Position numbers and translations under genes: made by a program. This document shows, in pieces, positions 32,429-40,567 of a stretch of 64,000 nt of DNA. Below the pieces are notes generated by a model. That model saw nothing but the letters and a program-made list of their open reading frames with translations, had not been told where the DNA came from and searched no databases. Location: NCBI GenBank assembly GCA_949299135.1, contig CASFZG010000003.1, positions 1-64,000 on the forward strand. The letters run 5' to 3'. This DNA comes from an uncultured Phascolarctobacterium sp. (lineage in GTDB: Bacteria > Bacillota > Negativicutes > Acidaminococcales > Acidaminococcaceae). Each line of letters begins with the position of its first letter. Position 1 is the stretch's first letter.

Positions 32429-33685
32429 TTAGCCCCTTACCTGACCGTTGCCGGTGATAAGGTATTTGTACGATGTCAGTTCGGGCAAAGCCATAGGCCC
32501 GCGCGCATGCAGCTTCTGCGTGCTGATGCCGATTTCCGCGCCCATGCCGAACTCAAAGCCGTCGGTAAAGCGCGTGCTGGCGTTAACATATACCGCCGCC
32601 GCGTCCACGCTGTCCTGGAACTTGCGCGCCATGTTGTAATCTTCCGTTACAATGCACTCGGAATGTTTGGTGCTGTATCTGGCAATATGCGCCAGCGCTT
32701 CGTCGATGTCCGTCACAATTTTAACGGACAGGCGCAAATCGCCGTATTCCGTCGCCCAGTCTTCTTCCGTTGCAGGCTGTACGCGTTCGTCAAACTCCTG
32801 CACGGCCGGGCAGCCGAAAATCTGCACGCCTGCTTTAAAATATTCGTCCAGCATCAGCGGCAAAAACTTACCGGCAACATCTTTATGCACCAACAACGTT
32901 TCCATCGCGTTGCAAACGCTGGGGCGCTGCACTTTGGCGTTAAAGGCAATTTTGCGCGCCATCTCGCAGTCCGCCGAAGCATCCACGTAAGTGTGGCACA
33001 CGCCGCTGCCGGTTTCAATTACGGGCACGGTCGCGTTTTGCACCACGGCTTTAATCAGCCCTGCGCCGCCGCGGGGTATTACCACATCCACAAATTCGTT
33101 CATTTTAATCAGCGCCGTTACCGCCGCGCGGTCGGTCGTATCAATAAGCTGTATAGCGCCCTGCGGGATGCCTGCCGCTTCCGCAGCTTCCGTCAGCACG
33201 CCTGCCACGGCAAGGTTGCTTTGCATGGCTTCGCTGCCGCCTTTTAAAACCACGGCGTTGCCGGATTTAAGGCACAGCCCGATCGCGTCCGCCGTTACAT
33301 TGGGGCGCGCTTCGTAAATAATGCCGATAACGCCCAGCGGCACGCGTACTTTGGTAATTTTTAAGCCGTTGGCAAGCGTTTGCCCGCCGATGACGTTGCC
33401 CACGGGGTCGGGCAGCGCCGCTACCTGCTGCAAACCTTCGGCCATACCGGCAATGCGTTCCGGCGTCAGGCGCAGCCTGTCCTGCATGGATTCGCGCATG
33501 CCGTTTTCCTTCGCCGCCTGCATATCCCTGTTGTTGGCTTCAATAATAAAATCGGCTTTAGCTAAAAGCGCGTCCGCCATAGCGAGCAGCGCCTTATTTT
33601 TTACAGCCGCCGATACTACCGCCAGCTTGCCCGCTGCGTTATGGGCAGTTTCGGCTTTGGCCCTTACCAGTTCAAAAGTAGTCAT
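32429..33685 (-). CDS. proA: Gamma-glutamyl phosphate reductase
   Basis: A 418-aa aldehyde-dehydrogenase-fold enzyme that reduces gamma-glutamyl phosphate to glutamate semialdehyde, the second step of proline synthesis. Motifs: GVIGIIYEARPNVTADAIGL (about 119-138), the conserved KGGSEAMQSN, VPVIETGSGVCHTYVDASAD, the catalytic Cys in VQRPSVCNAMETLLVHKD (about residue 257) and STRFTDGFEFGMGAEIGIST. Normal length. Follows proB by 13 bp. Confidence 0.97.
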   Translation of the reverse strand: MTTFELVRAKAETAHNAAGKLAVVSAAVKNKALLAMADALLAKADFIIEANNRDMQAAKENGMRESMQDRLRLTPERIAGMAEGLQQVAALPDPVGNVIGGQTLANGLKITKVRVPLGVIGIIYEARPNVTADAIGLCLKSGNAVVLKGGSEAMQSNLAVAGVLTEAAEAAGIPQGAIQLIDTTDRAAVTALIKMNEFVDVVIPRGGAGLIKAVVQNATVPVIETGSGVCHTYVDASADCEMARKIAFNAKVQRPSVCNAMETLLVHKDVAGKFLPLMLDEYFKAGVQIFGCPAVQEFDERVQPATEEDWATEYGDLRLSVKIVTDIDEALAHIARYSTKHSECIVTEDYNMARKFQDSVDAAAVYVNASTRFTDGFEFGMGAEIGISTQKLHARGPMALPELTSYKYLITGNGQVRG

Positions 33686-33698
33686 CTTAACAGCCCCC

Positions 33699-34832
33699 TT
33701 AATTTAAAATTACCAAATCATCGCGGTGGATAACTTCGTCAAAATTTTTATGCCCGAGGATTTTTTCTATTTCACTGGTTTTGCAGCCTTTAATCTGCGC
33801 CAAATCGTCCGAAGAATAATGGCACAGCCCGCGCGCCAGCTCAAAGCCGTCCTGCGTTACAACGCTGATGGTGTTACCCGCTTCAAAGCTGCCTTCCACA
33901 GCGGTAATGCCAGCCGGTAAAATGCTGCACCCGCCGGCTTTTTTTATAGCTTTTACGCAGCCGTCATCGACTACGATTTTGCCCATAATACGCGCACCGA
34001 AAGCCAGCCAGCGTTTACGGAACTGCAAACGGTTTTCTTTCGATGCAAACAGCGTACCGATTTCCTCGCCGTTTAAAATGCGGGCAATAACGTCTTTTTC
34101 GCTGCCGCTGGCAATTACCATGTTAATGCCGGAGCTGGTTGCGTTTTTAGCAGCCTGCAATTTGGTAAACATGCCGCCCGTGCCGACACTGCTGCCAACG
34201 CCGCCAGCCAGTGCTTCAATCTCAGGCGTAATTTCATCAACCTTGCTGATAAGCGTCGCCTCCGGGTGCGTCTGCGGGTTAGCGGTATACAAACCTTCAA
34301 CGTCCGAAAGGATTATTACAAGGTCGGCGTCCGTAATGCCCGCCACCAGTGCGGACATATTATCATTATCGCCGATTTTCAGCTCGTCCAGCGCCACAAC
34401 GTCGTTTTCGTTAACGATGGGGATAACGCCGTTTTTCAACAGCTCCATAAAAGTGTTGCGCGCGTTGGTATAACGGTGGCGGTCAATCGCCTCCATGCGC
34501 GTCAGCAAAACCTGCGCCACAATCTGCCCGTATTCGGCAAAAAACTTTTCGTAGGTGTGCATCAAAATGCCCTGCCCAATCGCGGCAGCGGCCTGCTTGC
34601 CCGGTATGGTACGTGGTTTTTCAGGCAGCCCCAGTCTATCGACGCCAACGGCAACCGCGCCGCTGGTAACCAGAATCATCTCGCGCCCCTGGTTCTGCAA
34701 ATCAGCCATCTCGCGCGCCAGCCGGTCAATGCGCCCAAAATCACGCTTGCCGTTCTGGTGCGTAATGGTGCTGCTGCCTACCTTAACAACAACCCTTTTT
34801 GCCTTTTTTAAATCAGACCGTTGTAATACCAT
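33699..34832 (-). CDS. proB: Glutamate 5-kinase with PUA domain
   Basis: About 377 residues. The kinase domain (1-260) shows VVKVGSSTITHQNG, EMILVTSGAVAVGVDRLGLP, PIVNENDVVALDELKIGDND, and the ATP-site VGTGGMFTKLQAAKNATSSG. A C-terminal PUA domain (about 280-365) is usual for bacterial ProB. It phosphorylates glutamate at the start of proline synthesis and is normally inhibited by proline. Start: ATG following GGGTGAGGGGT, 14 bp after obgE; an in-frame GTG three codons upstream is less likely. ProC is not in the window. Confidence 0.97.
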   Translation of the reverse strand: MVLQRSDLKKAKRVVVKVGSSTITHQNGKRDFGRIDRLAREMADLQNQGREMILVTSGAVAVGVDRLGLPEKPRTIPGKQAAAAIGQGILMHTYEKFFAEYGQIVAQVLLTRMEAIDRHRYTNARNTFMELLKNGVIPIVNENDVVALDELKIGDNDNMSALVAGITDADLVIILSDVEGLYTANPQTHPEATLISKVDEITPEIEALAGGVGSSVGTGGMFTKLQAAKNATSSGINMVIASGSEKDVIARILNGEEIGTLFASKENRLQFRKRWLAFGARIMGKIVVDDGCVKAIKKAGGCSILPAGITAVEGSFEAGNTISVVTQDGFELARGLCHYSSDDLAQIKGCKTSEIEKILGHKNFDEVIHRDDLVILN

Positions 34833-34846
34833 ACCCCTCACCCCAT

Positions 34847-36118
34847 TTAATATTCTTTAAATTCAAACACCATGTCGCGGATTCGCACCGTCTGCCCTTC
34901 AACAATGCCCGCTTCCTTCAAGGCATCGTCAATTTTCAGGCTTTTCCAGATAAGCTGGAAACGGTACAGCGCTTCATCGTTGTCAAAATTCGTCATCGCC
35001 ACAAGGCGTTCAATATTTTTGCCGCGCACTTCAAAATCGGTATCGTTGCCGGGAACAATTTCAAAGCTGTCCGGGTCAATTTCCGGCACTAAGTTGCTTT
35101 CGTCTTCCTCGTCTTCCGGCACAAAGTTTTGTAACATCTCGTAAGCCTTGTACATCAAAGCCTGCAAACCTTCGCCGCTTGCGGCGGATACCGGCATAAT
35201 TTCAAAGCCCTTGCCTTCCACGTACTCTTTTACGCGTTCAAAATTTTCCCTGCCTTCGGGCAAGTCCATTTTGTTGGCGACAACCAGCTGTTTGCGGCGC
35301 GCCAGTTTATCGCTGTATTCTTTCAATTCAAAATTGATTTTTTCAAAATCGTCAATCGGGTCGCGGCCGTCCGTGCCGGATACATCAAGCACGTGCAGCA
35401 AAACCTTGGTGCGTTCCACATGGCGCAAAAAGTCATGCCCAAGGCCCACGCCCTGATGCGCGCCTTCAATCAGTCCCGGAATATCCGCCAGCACAAAGCT
35501 GCGTTCCGCATCGATGCGCACAACACCCAAAACCGGGGTCAGCGTGGTAAAATGGTAAGCCGCAATCTCAGGCCTTGCGGCCGATACCTGCGCAATAATG
35601 CTGCTTTTGCCGACACTGGGGTAACCGACAAGTCCCACGTCAGCCAAAAGTTTCAGCTCCAGCTTAACCCAGCGGTTCTCGCCCGGCTCGCCTTTTTCGG
35701 CAAACGTCGGCGCACGGTTGGTTGCCGTGGCATAGCAGGCATTGCCCTTGCCGCCGCGTCCGCCCTTAGCTACAACGTATTCCTGCCCGTCTTCAACAAG
35801 GTCAGCCAGGCGCACGCCCGTAGCATCGTCGCGCACCAGCGTGCCCATCGGCACTTTAACAATAACGTCATCGGCCCTGTGGCCGGTGCAGTTGCTGTTG
35901 CCGCCCTGCCCGCCGCGTTTGGCAACAAATTTACGTTTATAACGGAAATCAATCAGCGTGTTCAAATTTTTATCCGCACGCAGAATAACACTGCCGCCGC
36001 GTCCGCCGTTGCCGCCGTTCGGGCCGCCCTTTTCTACAAATTTTTCCCTGCGGAAGCTGCTCATGCCGTCGCCGCCTGCTCCTGCTTCCACATAAATTCT
36101 CGCTCTGTCAATAAACAT
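34847..36118 (-). CDS. obgE: GTPase Obg
   Basis: A 423-aa ribosome-assembly GTPase. The Gly-rich Obg fold (residues 1-158: GAGGDGMSSFRREKFVEKGG, GGNGGRGGSVILRADKNLNT) is followed by the G domain with GYPSVGKSS (P-loop), VLADIPGLIEGAH (G3), ANKMDLPEG (G4) and VSAASGEG (G5). The C-terminal OCT domain (about 345-423, DFEVRGKNIERLVAMTNFDN) is present. It often precedes proB-proA in Firmicutes and Negativicutes, as here. It links growth, ribosome maturation and stress signalling. Confidence 0.97.
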   Translation of the reverse strand: MFIDRARIYVEAGAGGDGMSSFRREKFVEKGGPNGGNGGRGGSVILRADKNLNTLIDFRYKRKFVAKRGGQGGNSNCTGHRADDVIVKVPMGTLVRDDATGVRLADLVEDGQEYVVAKGGRGGKGNACYATATNRAPTFAEKGEPGENRWVKLELKLLADVGLVGYPSVGKSSIIAQVSAARPEIAAYHFTTLTPVLGVVRIDAERSFVLADIPGLIEGAHQGVGLGHDFLRHVERTKVLLHVLDVSGTDGRDPIDDFEKINFELKEYSDKLARRKQLVVANKMDLPEGRENFERVKEYVEGKGFEIMPVSAASGEGLQALMYKAYEMLQNFVPEDEEDESNLVPEIDPDSFEIVPGNDTDFEVRGKNIERLVAMTNFDNDEALYRFQLIWKSLKIDDALKEAGIVEGQTVRIRDMVFEFKEY

Positions 36119-36198
36119 TCTAAAATCTCCTGTATTTAAGGCAAACTTCTGCCAATTATATACTTTTATTATACCTCATGCGGGCACAGTTAGGCAAA

Positions 36199-36744
36199 TC
36201 ATTCGCCGCGCAGCCAGCCCGCCAGAAGCTGCGAAGCAAACATGCCCAGCTTTTTGTAAGTCGCCACCGTCGGATGGATACCGTCAAAATACGCCGACTG
36301 CAATTCCGTATCGCTCAAGCCCACAGCGTCCTGCAAATCAAGCAAAAACGCTTTGCCCTCAAACTCCAGCTGTATGCGCCTGCGCAGAAGCTCAACCTGC
36401 GCGTTGTAATCGTCGTTAGCGGCATACAGCGGCAAAACTATCGCCAGCGGCCACTTTTTAGCAGTGCAGTACGCCAGTGCCTGTTTTAAATCATCAATAA
36501 TAAATCCCTGCGGACGGCGGTTTAAAATATCGTTGGCGCCGCCCCAAAACACAACACCCTCCGTGCGCTCCGGCAGATACATGTTTTTTAAGCGGTACAC
36601 AATATCGTCGCAGCAATCGCCGCAGACGCCGTAATTAATCATCGTCACGCCGGTTTCATCCTGCACCTCCGCAATCCATGATTCCTTCGGCCCATACGGA
36701 AAACCAAATATTAAAGAATCGCCAAAACAGGCAACAGTACGCAT
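36199..36744 (-). CDS. SGNH/GDSL hydrolase, 181 aa
   Basis: A small GDSL-type esterase/lipase-like hydrolase without a signal peptide. Block I: VACFGDSLIFGFPYG (nucleophile Ser at about residue 9). Block II Gly: MINYGVCGDCC. Block III: VVFWGGANDIL (Gly-x-Asn). Block V: YFDGIHPTVATYKKLG (Asp-x-x-His). All catalytic positions are there. The substrate (lysophospholipid, acetylated sugar or other) is not clear. It stands alone, in the same direction as obgE, with a large inverted repeat upstream. Confidence 0.92.
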   Translation of the reverse strand: MRTVACFGDSLIFGFPYGPKESWIAEVQDETGVTMINYGVCGDCCDDIVYRLKNMYLPERTEGVVFWGGANDILNRRPQGFIIDDLKQALAYCTAKKWPLAIVLPLYAANDDYNAQVELLRRRIQLEFEGKAFLLDLQDAVGLSDTELQSAYFDGIHPTVATYKKLGMFASQLLAGWLRGE

Positions 36745-36807
36745 AATATTTCTCCTTTAACAAGTCTGTTTGCTTTTTGGTTACTACTTTAAATTTTACC
36801 AAATTTT

Positions 36808-36883
36808 AAAAAGTTTTTCGATTGATAATCGGAAAATTTATCAAAATCAGCAATTTTATCGACTGCCAGTCGAAAAACTTTTT
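36808..36883. repeat. Long inverted repeat with 14-bp perfect arms
   Basis: AAAAAGTTTTTCGA (36808-36821) and its exact complement (36870-36883) enclose smaller repeats (GATAA/TTATC, GACTG/CAGTC). It lies between the SGNH gene start and the porin terminator; it may be a protein-binding site or a terminator-like fold. Confidence 0.75.
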
Positions 36884-36930
36884 TGTTTTCCTGACGTCCG
36901 GCGATAAAATTATTGAATTTAGACATACAA

Positions 36931-36959
36931 AAAGCGGATGGCATAAAGCCATCCGCTTT
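36931..36959 (-). terminator. Terminator of the SLH porin gene
   Basis: Perfect hairpin AAAGCGGATGGC / GCCATCCGCTTT with a 5-nt loop, after the porin stop. Confidence 0.9.
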
Positions 36960-36998
36960 GATAGTTCTAACTATGAGTAATTGTTAATACTACTTAGA

Positions 36999-38246
36999 TT
37001 AGAAAGTGAAGATAACTTCGGACCAAATGGTTTCGGTGTTAGCATCGCCTTCACGGGAATCCAGGTTGTAGTATTTAACGCCTGCTACAATGTTTTTAGC
37101 AAGGGTCAGGTTAGCACCAGCTTCAATACCTTTGTAGCCATCGCTATCAACAATAGAATCGCAAGGAATATAGGTGTAAGAAGCAAGGGTCGGATAAATT
37201 ACGGTGCTTTCCGGACGATCCATGTAGTTTACATAAGCGCCCCAAGAACCTACTTTAGAAGCTTTAGCGCCAGCGTAGTTCAGGCCTACCATCCAGCCGT
37301 TGTCATCTCCGTCATAATCGGATACATCGCCGTTATACCAAGCTGCTTTTAAAGTCAGATCGTCCATGAATTCCCAGCCAGCTGCGATTTCATAAATATC
37401 CTGATCATATTGGGTATCTACTTTGTAGTAGTTAACAGCTGCGTCTACAACGCCCATTTTAGCTGCTACACCAGCTACATATACACGGTCATCAGAAGTT
37501 AAGCCTTCTTCAAATTTAACCAGTTTACCATTTTCATCGTATTCGGCAACTTCTGCCAAATCGTCAGAACCTTTCATTGCCCAGCCATAAACTTTAACGT
37601 CATCGCCATAAGCAAGTTTAATACCATCTGCACGGGTATCGATTACAGTACCGCCAACATTGGTGAAGTCCTGACGGCCAGCATCAACTTTAACGCCGCC
37701 AACACGACCGGATACATAAGCCCAGTTCAGAGTTACATCATCGGTAGATTCAGCATCGTCAAGATACTGATTGTTTTCGAAACGACCGGTGTAGGTCCAG
37801 TCTTCGTTAATAGCGCCGTTTACGAACAGACGGGTACGCAGACGGCCCTGAGAAAGACCATTGCCATCATGTTTGTCAACGTCGGTATCACGATAGCTCA
37901 TACGGATCTGACCGGTGATTTTTACGTTGTCAGCTTTTTTCTCAAGGTTAGCTACGCGAACACCGAGGCTGTCCAATTCGTCTGCGAATTCAGCAGCCAG
38001 TTTGTCTACGTTAGCGCCGTTTGCCATAGCTTTTGCTACGATCTGTGCCATTTCATAACGGGTCATCAGTTTGTCGCCACCAAAGGTGCCGTCAGGATAA
38101 CCGGTTACAACGCCTTCTGCAGCCAGTTTGTTAACTGCGTCATAAGCCCAGTGGCCAGCCGGTACGTCGCTGAACGGGTTAGCTGCATAAGCGGAAGCAG
38201 TTACGCCGAGAGCCATAGCCATTGCTAATACTAAAGATTTTTTCAT
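36999..38246 (-). CDS. SLH-domain outer-membrane porin (OmpM-like)
   Basis: A 415-aa protein with a signal peptide (MKKSLVLAMAMALGVTASAY, AA cleavage). An SLH domain follows (about 22-80: NPFSDVPAGHWAYDAVNKLA, GVVTGYPDGTFGGDKLMTRY), then a short coiled-coil (LGVRVANLEKKADNV), then a beta-barrel of alternating strands (about 110-415) ending WSEVIFTF with a terminal Phe. In Negativicutes OmpM proteins bind polyamine-modified peptidoglycan by their SLH domain and form trimeric porins that tether the outer membrane. Strong codon bias suggests high expression. It has a 270-nt leader and a G7 promoter. Confidence 0.95.
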   Translation of the reverse strand: MKKSLVLAMAMALGVTASAYAANPFSDVPAGHWAYDAVNKLAAEGVVTGYPDGTFGGDKLMTRYEMAQIVAKAMANGANVDKLAAEFADELDSLGVRVANLEKKADNVKITGQIRMSYRDTDVDKHDGNGLSQGRLRTRLFVNGAINEDWTYTGRFENNQYLDDAESTDDVTLNWAYVSGRVGGVKVDAGRQDFTNVGGTVIDTRADGIKLAYGDDVKVYGWAMKGSDDLAEVAEYDENGKLVKFEEGLTSDDRVYVAGVAAKMGVVDAAVNYYKVDTQYDQDIYEIAAGWEFMDDLTLKAAWYNGDVSDYDGDDNGWMVGLNYAGAKASKVGSWGAYVNYMDRPESTVIYPTLASYTYIPCDSIVDSDGYKGIEAGANLTLAKNIVAGVKYYNLDSREGDANTETIWSEVIFTF

Positions 38247-38519
38247 TTTGTTTTCCTCCCTTTTGTTTAGAAAAACACTTTGTATTTTATAAAACGCAGC
38301 GGGAAGAAACTTTAGTTTTTAACATTTGCTTAAAGTGCGAGTCTCCTGGTTTCCTCTACCCGGCAAATATTTACTCACTGCCGCTTCTTCTTTTTGCGGT
38401 TTATAACTATGGTAAAGGCCTTGCTCCTGAGGAATGGCAAAGCCTTTATGTGCAAAAACAAGGTAAACCCGAAAAACGTTCCTGAGGAGAAGGTTTCTGA
38501 CTACCAAGTCTCTTTACAC
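38247..38519 (-). promoter_or_regulatory. Structured 5' leader of the SLH porin mRNA
   Basis: About 270 nt between the promoter and the porin ATG (ribosome site GGGAGG). It contains a hairpin AAAGGC.TTTGC / GCAAG.GCCTTT (about 38402-38437), and the motif CCTCAGGA occurs twice. Long structured leaders are common for highly made porins; no known riboswitch is recognised. Confidence 0.5.
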
Positions 38520-38525
38520 AACCTC

Positions 38526-38577
38526 ATTATAACACATCTGCCCCCCCAGTAAAGACCAGTTTTGTAAAATATTTTAC
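38526..38577 (-). promoter_or_regulatory. G7-spacer promoter of the SLH porin gene
   Basis: -35 TTTACT (38548-38553), 16-bp spacer with seven G (38541-38547), -10 TATAAT (38526-38531). Upstream lies the perfect palindrome GTAAAATATTTTAC. Same layout as the promoters at 2.47 and 27.52 kb. Confidence 0.75.
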
Positions 38578-38587
38578 TTTTTGCGTT

Positions 38588-38737
38588 CGTGCCGATATGG
38601 TGCTGGTACGGCACTCAAACTTTCGGCATAAAAAAAATAAGGGGCTCAATTTTAATTGAGCCCCCGCGCGAAGCGCGCCAGACAAGGGTAATTGCAGCCA
38701 GAGGCTGCAATTACCTTAGGCGAGGCGAAGCCTCGCC
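38588..38737. repeat. Array of five short hairpins in a gene-free stretch
   Basis: In order: GTGCCG/CGGCAC (38588-38614), GGGGCTCAAT/ATTGAGCCCC (38641-38664), CGCG/CGCG (38665-38678), a 13-bp perfect stem GGTAATTGCAGCC (38687-38715), and GGCGAGGC/GCCTCGCC (38719-38737). No ORF with a ribosome site is seen. Bases 38738-38860 are plain AT-rich DNA. Confidence 0.7.
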
Positions 38738-38859
38738 GCCGATTTTAAAATTTCGATTTTATTTTTCATTTTGGGTTTAATTTGGTTACGCTTTTGCAGT
38801 TACATTATTAATTTTAATTTACTATTTTATTTATTTTGACTACGCCTTTGTATGAAGAA

Positions 38860-39445
38860 TAGTACTTTTTAATTTTTTAGTTACTCATTCATCTTCATTC
38901 TTTTGACGGAGCAAAAGAACGAAGCAAGAAAACTCCCGCGACTAGCAAAAATTTACGGATTTTATTGCTAAAGCAAAAAATCCGCACGCGTCCCGCCGCA
39001 ACCAATAAAAATTTCCACGGAACTCGCTGCGCTCAAACACCGGGAAATTTTTATTGCTCTTTATCAATGCCGCTAAATTTTTAATGCCGCGCTCCGCCCA
39101 AATTCGTACTTTGGCTGCTTTTTTATTTTGATTATATTGTTACCGAAGTGTTTAGTAGTCTGCTAAACTACGATGTGTGCTAATCAATCAAAAAGCAGTT
39201 GCAAAGTACGACGTTCGGCAACACGCGGCATCGGATTTTAGCAACATTTATTAAAGAACAACTGCAAAAATCGAACCTGAGCAAAGCGAATTTCGTATTT
39301 TTGTAGTTGTTATACTAATAGTTGCGTAGCGAGCCGCGCCAGCGGCTAAGCGGGAAAATCCGCCTAGCCGCGGAACTTTCTTGGTTCGTTCTTTGGTTAC
39401 AAAGAATGAACATGAGTAATAAACTAAAATATTAAAAATAATATC
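38860..39445. repeat. Imperfect palindrome of about 0.6 kb (two diverged inverted copies of a ~280-bp element)
   Basis: The two halves meet at GTTTAG/CTAAAC near 39159. Matching inverted blocks, from outside in: TTACTCAT..TTCATTCTTT..AAAGAACGAA.CAAGAAA (38881-38935 with 39360-39419), a segment that can itself fold (CAATAAAAATTTCC.. with CAACTACAAAAATAC..), the ATGCCGCG block, and CGTACTTTG..CTGCTTTTT..GATTA (39105-39134 with 39181-39211). No transposase or ORF is found inside, so it may be a MITE-like or structured RNA element. Confidence 0.75.
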
Positions 39446-39480
39446 GTAACTGCAAAGATAAAAACAATAACACACTTTAT

Positions 39481-39508
39481 TTGACTTTTCGTTTATGTTT
39501 GCTATAAT
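39481..39508 (+). promoter_or_regulatory. Promoter of antisense RNA, toxin locus 2
   Basis: TTGACT (39481-39486), 16-bp spacer, TATAAT (39503-39508), the same as in locus 1. Confidence 0.8.
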
Positions 39509-39514
39509 AATTAT

Positions 39515-39609
39515 AGAAATGCAAATGTGCTGCCGATAGACGGTTAGCCTCGAATACAGTTTCTAAAAGAAATAGCCGGATCCTTGGCGGGGGCGGCTAT
39601 TTCTGTTTA
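39515..39609 (+). ncRNA. Putative antitoxin RNA of type I toxin-antitoxin-like locus 2
   Basis: A transcript of about 95 nt would begin near 39515 (AATGCAAATGTGCTGCCG..) and end at hairpin AGAAATAGCC / GGCTATTTCT (about 39568-39604) followed by GTTTA. It overlaps the last codons of the small peptide gene on the other strand. No ORF. Same layout as the RNA at 3382-3484; the promoter and 5' end are nearly identical in the two loci, while the loop of the shared terminator differs, which could keep the two systems from cross-talking. Confidence 0.63.
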
Positions 39610-39695
39610 TTAGAATGGTTAGAACCAATCATATATCCGACGCTAAATATCGTCGCGGTGTAGCCTATAAAAGCCATCATCGTTAAAATATCCAC
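39597..39695 (-). CDS. Small hydrophobic peptide, putative type I toxin (copy 2), 32 aa
   Basis: 32 codons from a GTG that lies behind AAGAAGGTGAT; the peptide begins MDILTMMAFIGYTATIFSVG and ends NKQK. One membrane segment (about residues 5-23). It has the same length as copy 1 at 3471-3569 and 17 of 32 identical residues, which supports the GTG start over the internal ATG codons. It is found in the same arrangement with an antisense promoter and a long leader. Action on the membrane is inferred from type I toxins in general. Confidence 0.7.
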   Translation of the reverse strand: MDILTMMAFIGYTATIFSVGYMIGSNHSNKQK

Positions 39696-39853
39696 GCGGA
39701 TCACCTTCTTTATTACAGTAATTTCCTACTATCAAAATAGCAGGATTTTCTATATCATCGAAGGGTCACAGTCCCTCCGCAGAGGGCTAACCGCCTACCG
39801 TTATGGCAGCACATTTGCTTGTTTATTCTAACAGAAAAATATAAATCTGTAAA
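39696..39853 (-). promoter_or_regulatory. Promoter and leader of toxin mRNA 2
   Basis: TTTACA (39848-39853), 17-bp spacer, TAGAAT (39825-39830). The leader starts with the conserved GTGCTGCCATAACGGTAGGC segment and has pairing between CCCTC and GAGGG-type stretches, but only one copy of the segment that is duplicated in locus 1. A leader reading frame starting MCCHNGRR stops after 19 codons. Confidence 0.62.
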
Positions 39854-39860
39854 GATACGC

Positions 39861-39902
39861 AAAAAGGCAAAGGCTATATTATTTATAACCTTTGCCTTTT
39901 TT
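39861..39902 (-). terminator. Terminator of ridA
   Basis: AAAAGGCAAAGG / CCTTTGCCTTTT hairpin with T-rich flanks on both sides, after the ridA stop. Confidence 0.88.
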
Positions 39903-39912
39903 AATTAAACTC

Positions 39913-40281
39913 TTATTTAACCGCAATTACCTCAATCTCGCAAAGCACTCCTTTGGGGATTGCTTTTACTGCTACGCAGCTGCGTGCCGGTTTGCCGGTA
40001 AAGTATTTGGCATATACTTCGTTAAATTCAGCAAAGTCCGCCATATCTGCCAAAAAGCAGGTGGTTTTTACAACATTGGTGTAATCCAGCCCTGCGGCTG
40101 CTAAAATAGCGCCGACGTTTTTGCAGCTCTGCTCCGCCTGCGCGGTAATGCCTTCCGGCACTTCGCCGGTGGCAGGGTCAACAGGGATTTGCCCGGAAGC
40201 AAAAATGAAATTGCCGACTTCCATTGCCTGAGAATACGGCCCGATAGCAGCCGGTGCTTTTTCGGTATTGATAACTTTCAT
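39913..40281 (-). CDS. ridA: RidA family enamine/imine deaminase
   Basis: A 122-aa Rid protein that hydrolyses reactive enamines/imines such as 2-aminoacrylate to keto acids and ammonia. Visible: NTEKAPAAIGPYSQAMEVGN, FIFASGQIPVDPATGEVPEG, NVVKTTCFLADMADFAEFNE and the C-terminal PARSCVAVKAIPKGVLCEIE with the key Arg (about residue 105) and Glu. AAGGAGGGTTTATTA precedes the ATG; the longer upstream reading is a shadow across the riboswitch terminator. Own promoter. Confidence 0.95.
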   Translation of the reverse strand: MKVINTEKAPAAIGPYSQAMEVGNFIFASGQIPVDPATGEVPEGITAQAEQSCKNVGAILAAAGLDYTNVVKTTCFLADMADFAEFNEVYAKYFTGKPARSCVAVKAIPKGVLCEIEVIAVK

Positions 40282-40313
40282 TAATAAACCCTCCTTAAAG
40301 TCTTTCTGTTTAA

Positions 40314-40342
40314 AGTATATCAGCAAAACGCTTTTTATGCAA
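40314..40342 (-). promoter_or_regulatory. Promoter of ridA
   Basis: TTGCAT (40337-40342), 17-bp spacer, TATACT (40314-40319). Confidence 0.65.
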
Positions 40343-40358
40343 AGCCGCTTGCCCCGCA

Positions 40359-40388
40359 AAATAAAACAGCCGCCGTAAACACGGCGGC
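40359..40388 (-). terminator. Second terminator downstream of the riboswitch
   Basis: GCCGCCGT / ACGGCGGC hairpin followed by TGTTTTATTTT on the minus strand. It would end a read-through transcript of about 150 nt before ridA. Confidence 0.8.
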
Positions 40389-40511
40389 CACAACAGCACG
40401 CAACCCCAACGCGCACTGCCGAGAGGAGTAGAGAATGAGCACTTGAGAATATCAATAAACGGACGCGTCCTTTACAACCAATATTCCGCCCTGCGAATGC
40501 ACAGTTAAGAT

Positions 40512-40547
40512 AAAAACCCGTCTTTCCGAAAACGAAAAGACGGGTTC
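40512..40547 (-). terminator. Expression-platform terminator of the riboswitch
   Basis: AACCCGTCTTT / AAAGACGGGTT hairpin followed by TTTATC on the minus strand, about 20 nt after the aptamer. Confidence 0.85.
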
Positions 40548-40567
40548 TAATGTTTATCAATCAAAGG

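Noticed and set aside
38589-38780. Plus-strand frame of 63 codons in the hairpin array
   Set aside because: It is explained by the hairpins themselves and has no ribosome site.
40439-40560. Long N-terminal extension of RidA (to 215 residues)
   Set aside because: It crosses two terminators and the ridA promoter; RidA proteins are about 120-130 residues, and AAGGAGGG marks the ATG at 40281.
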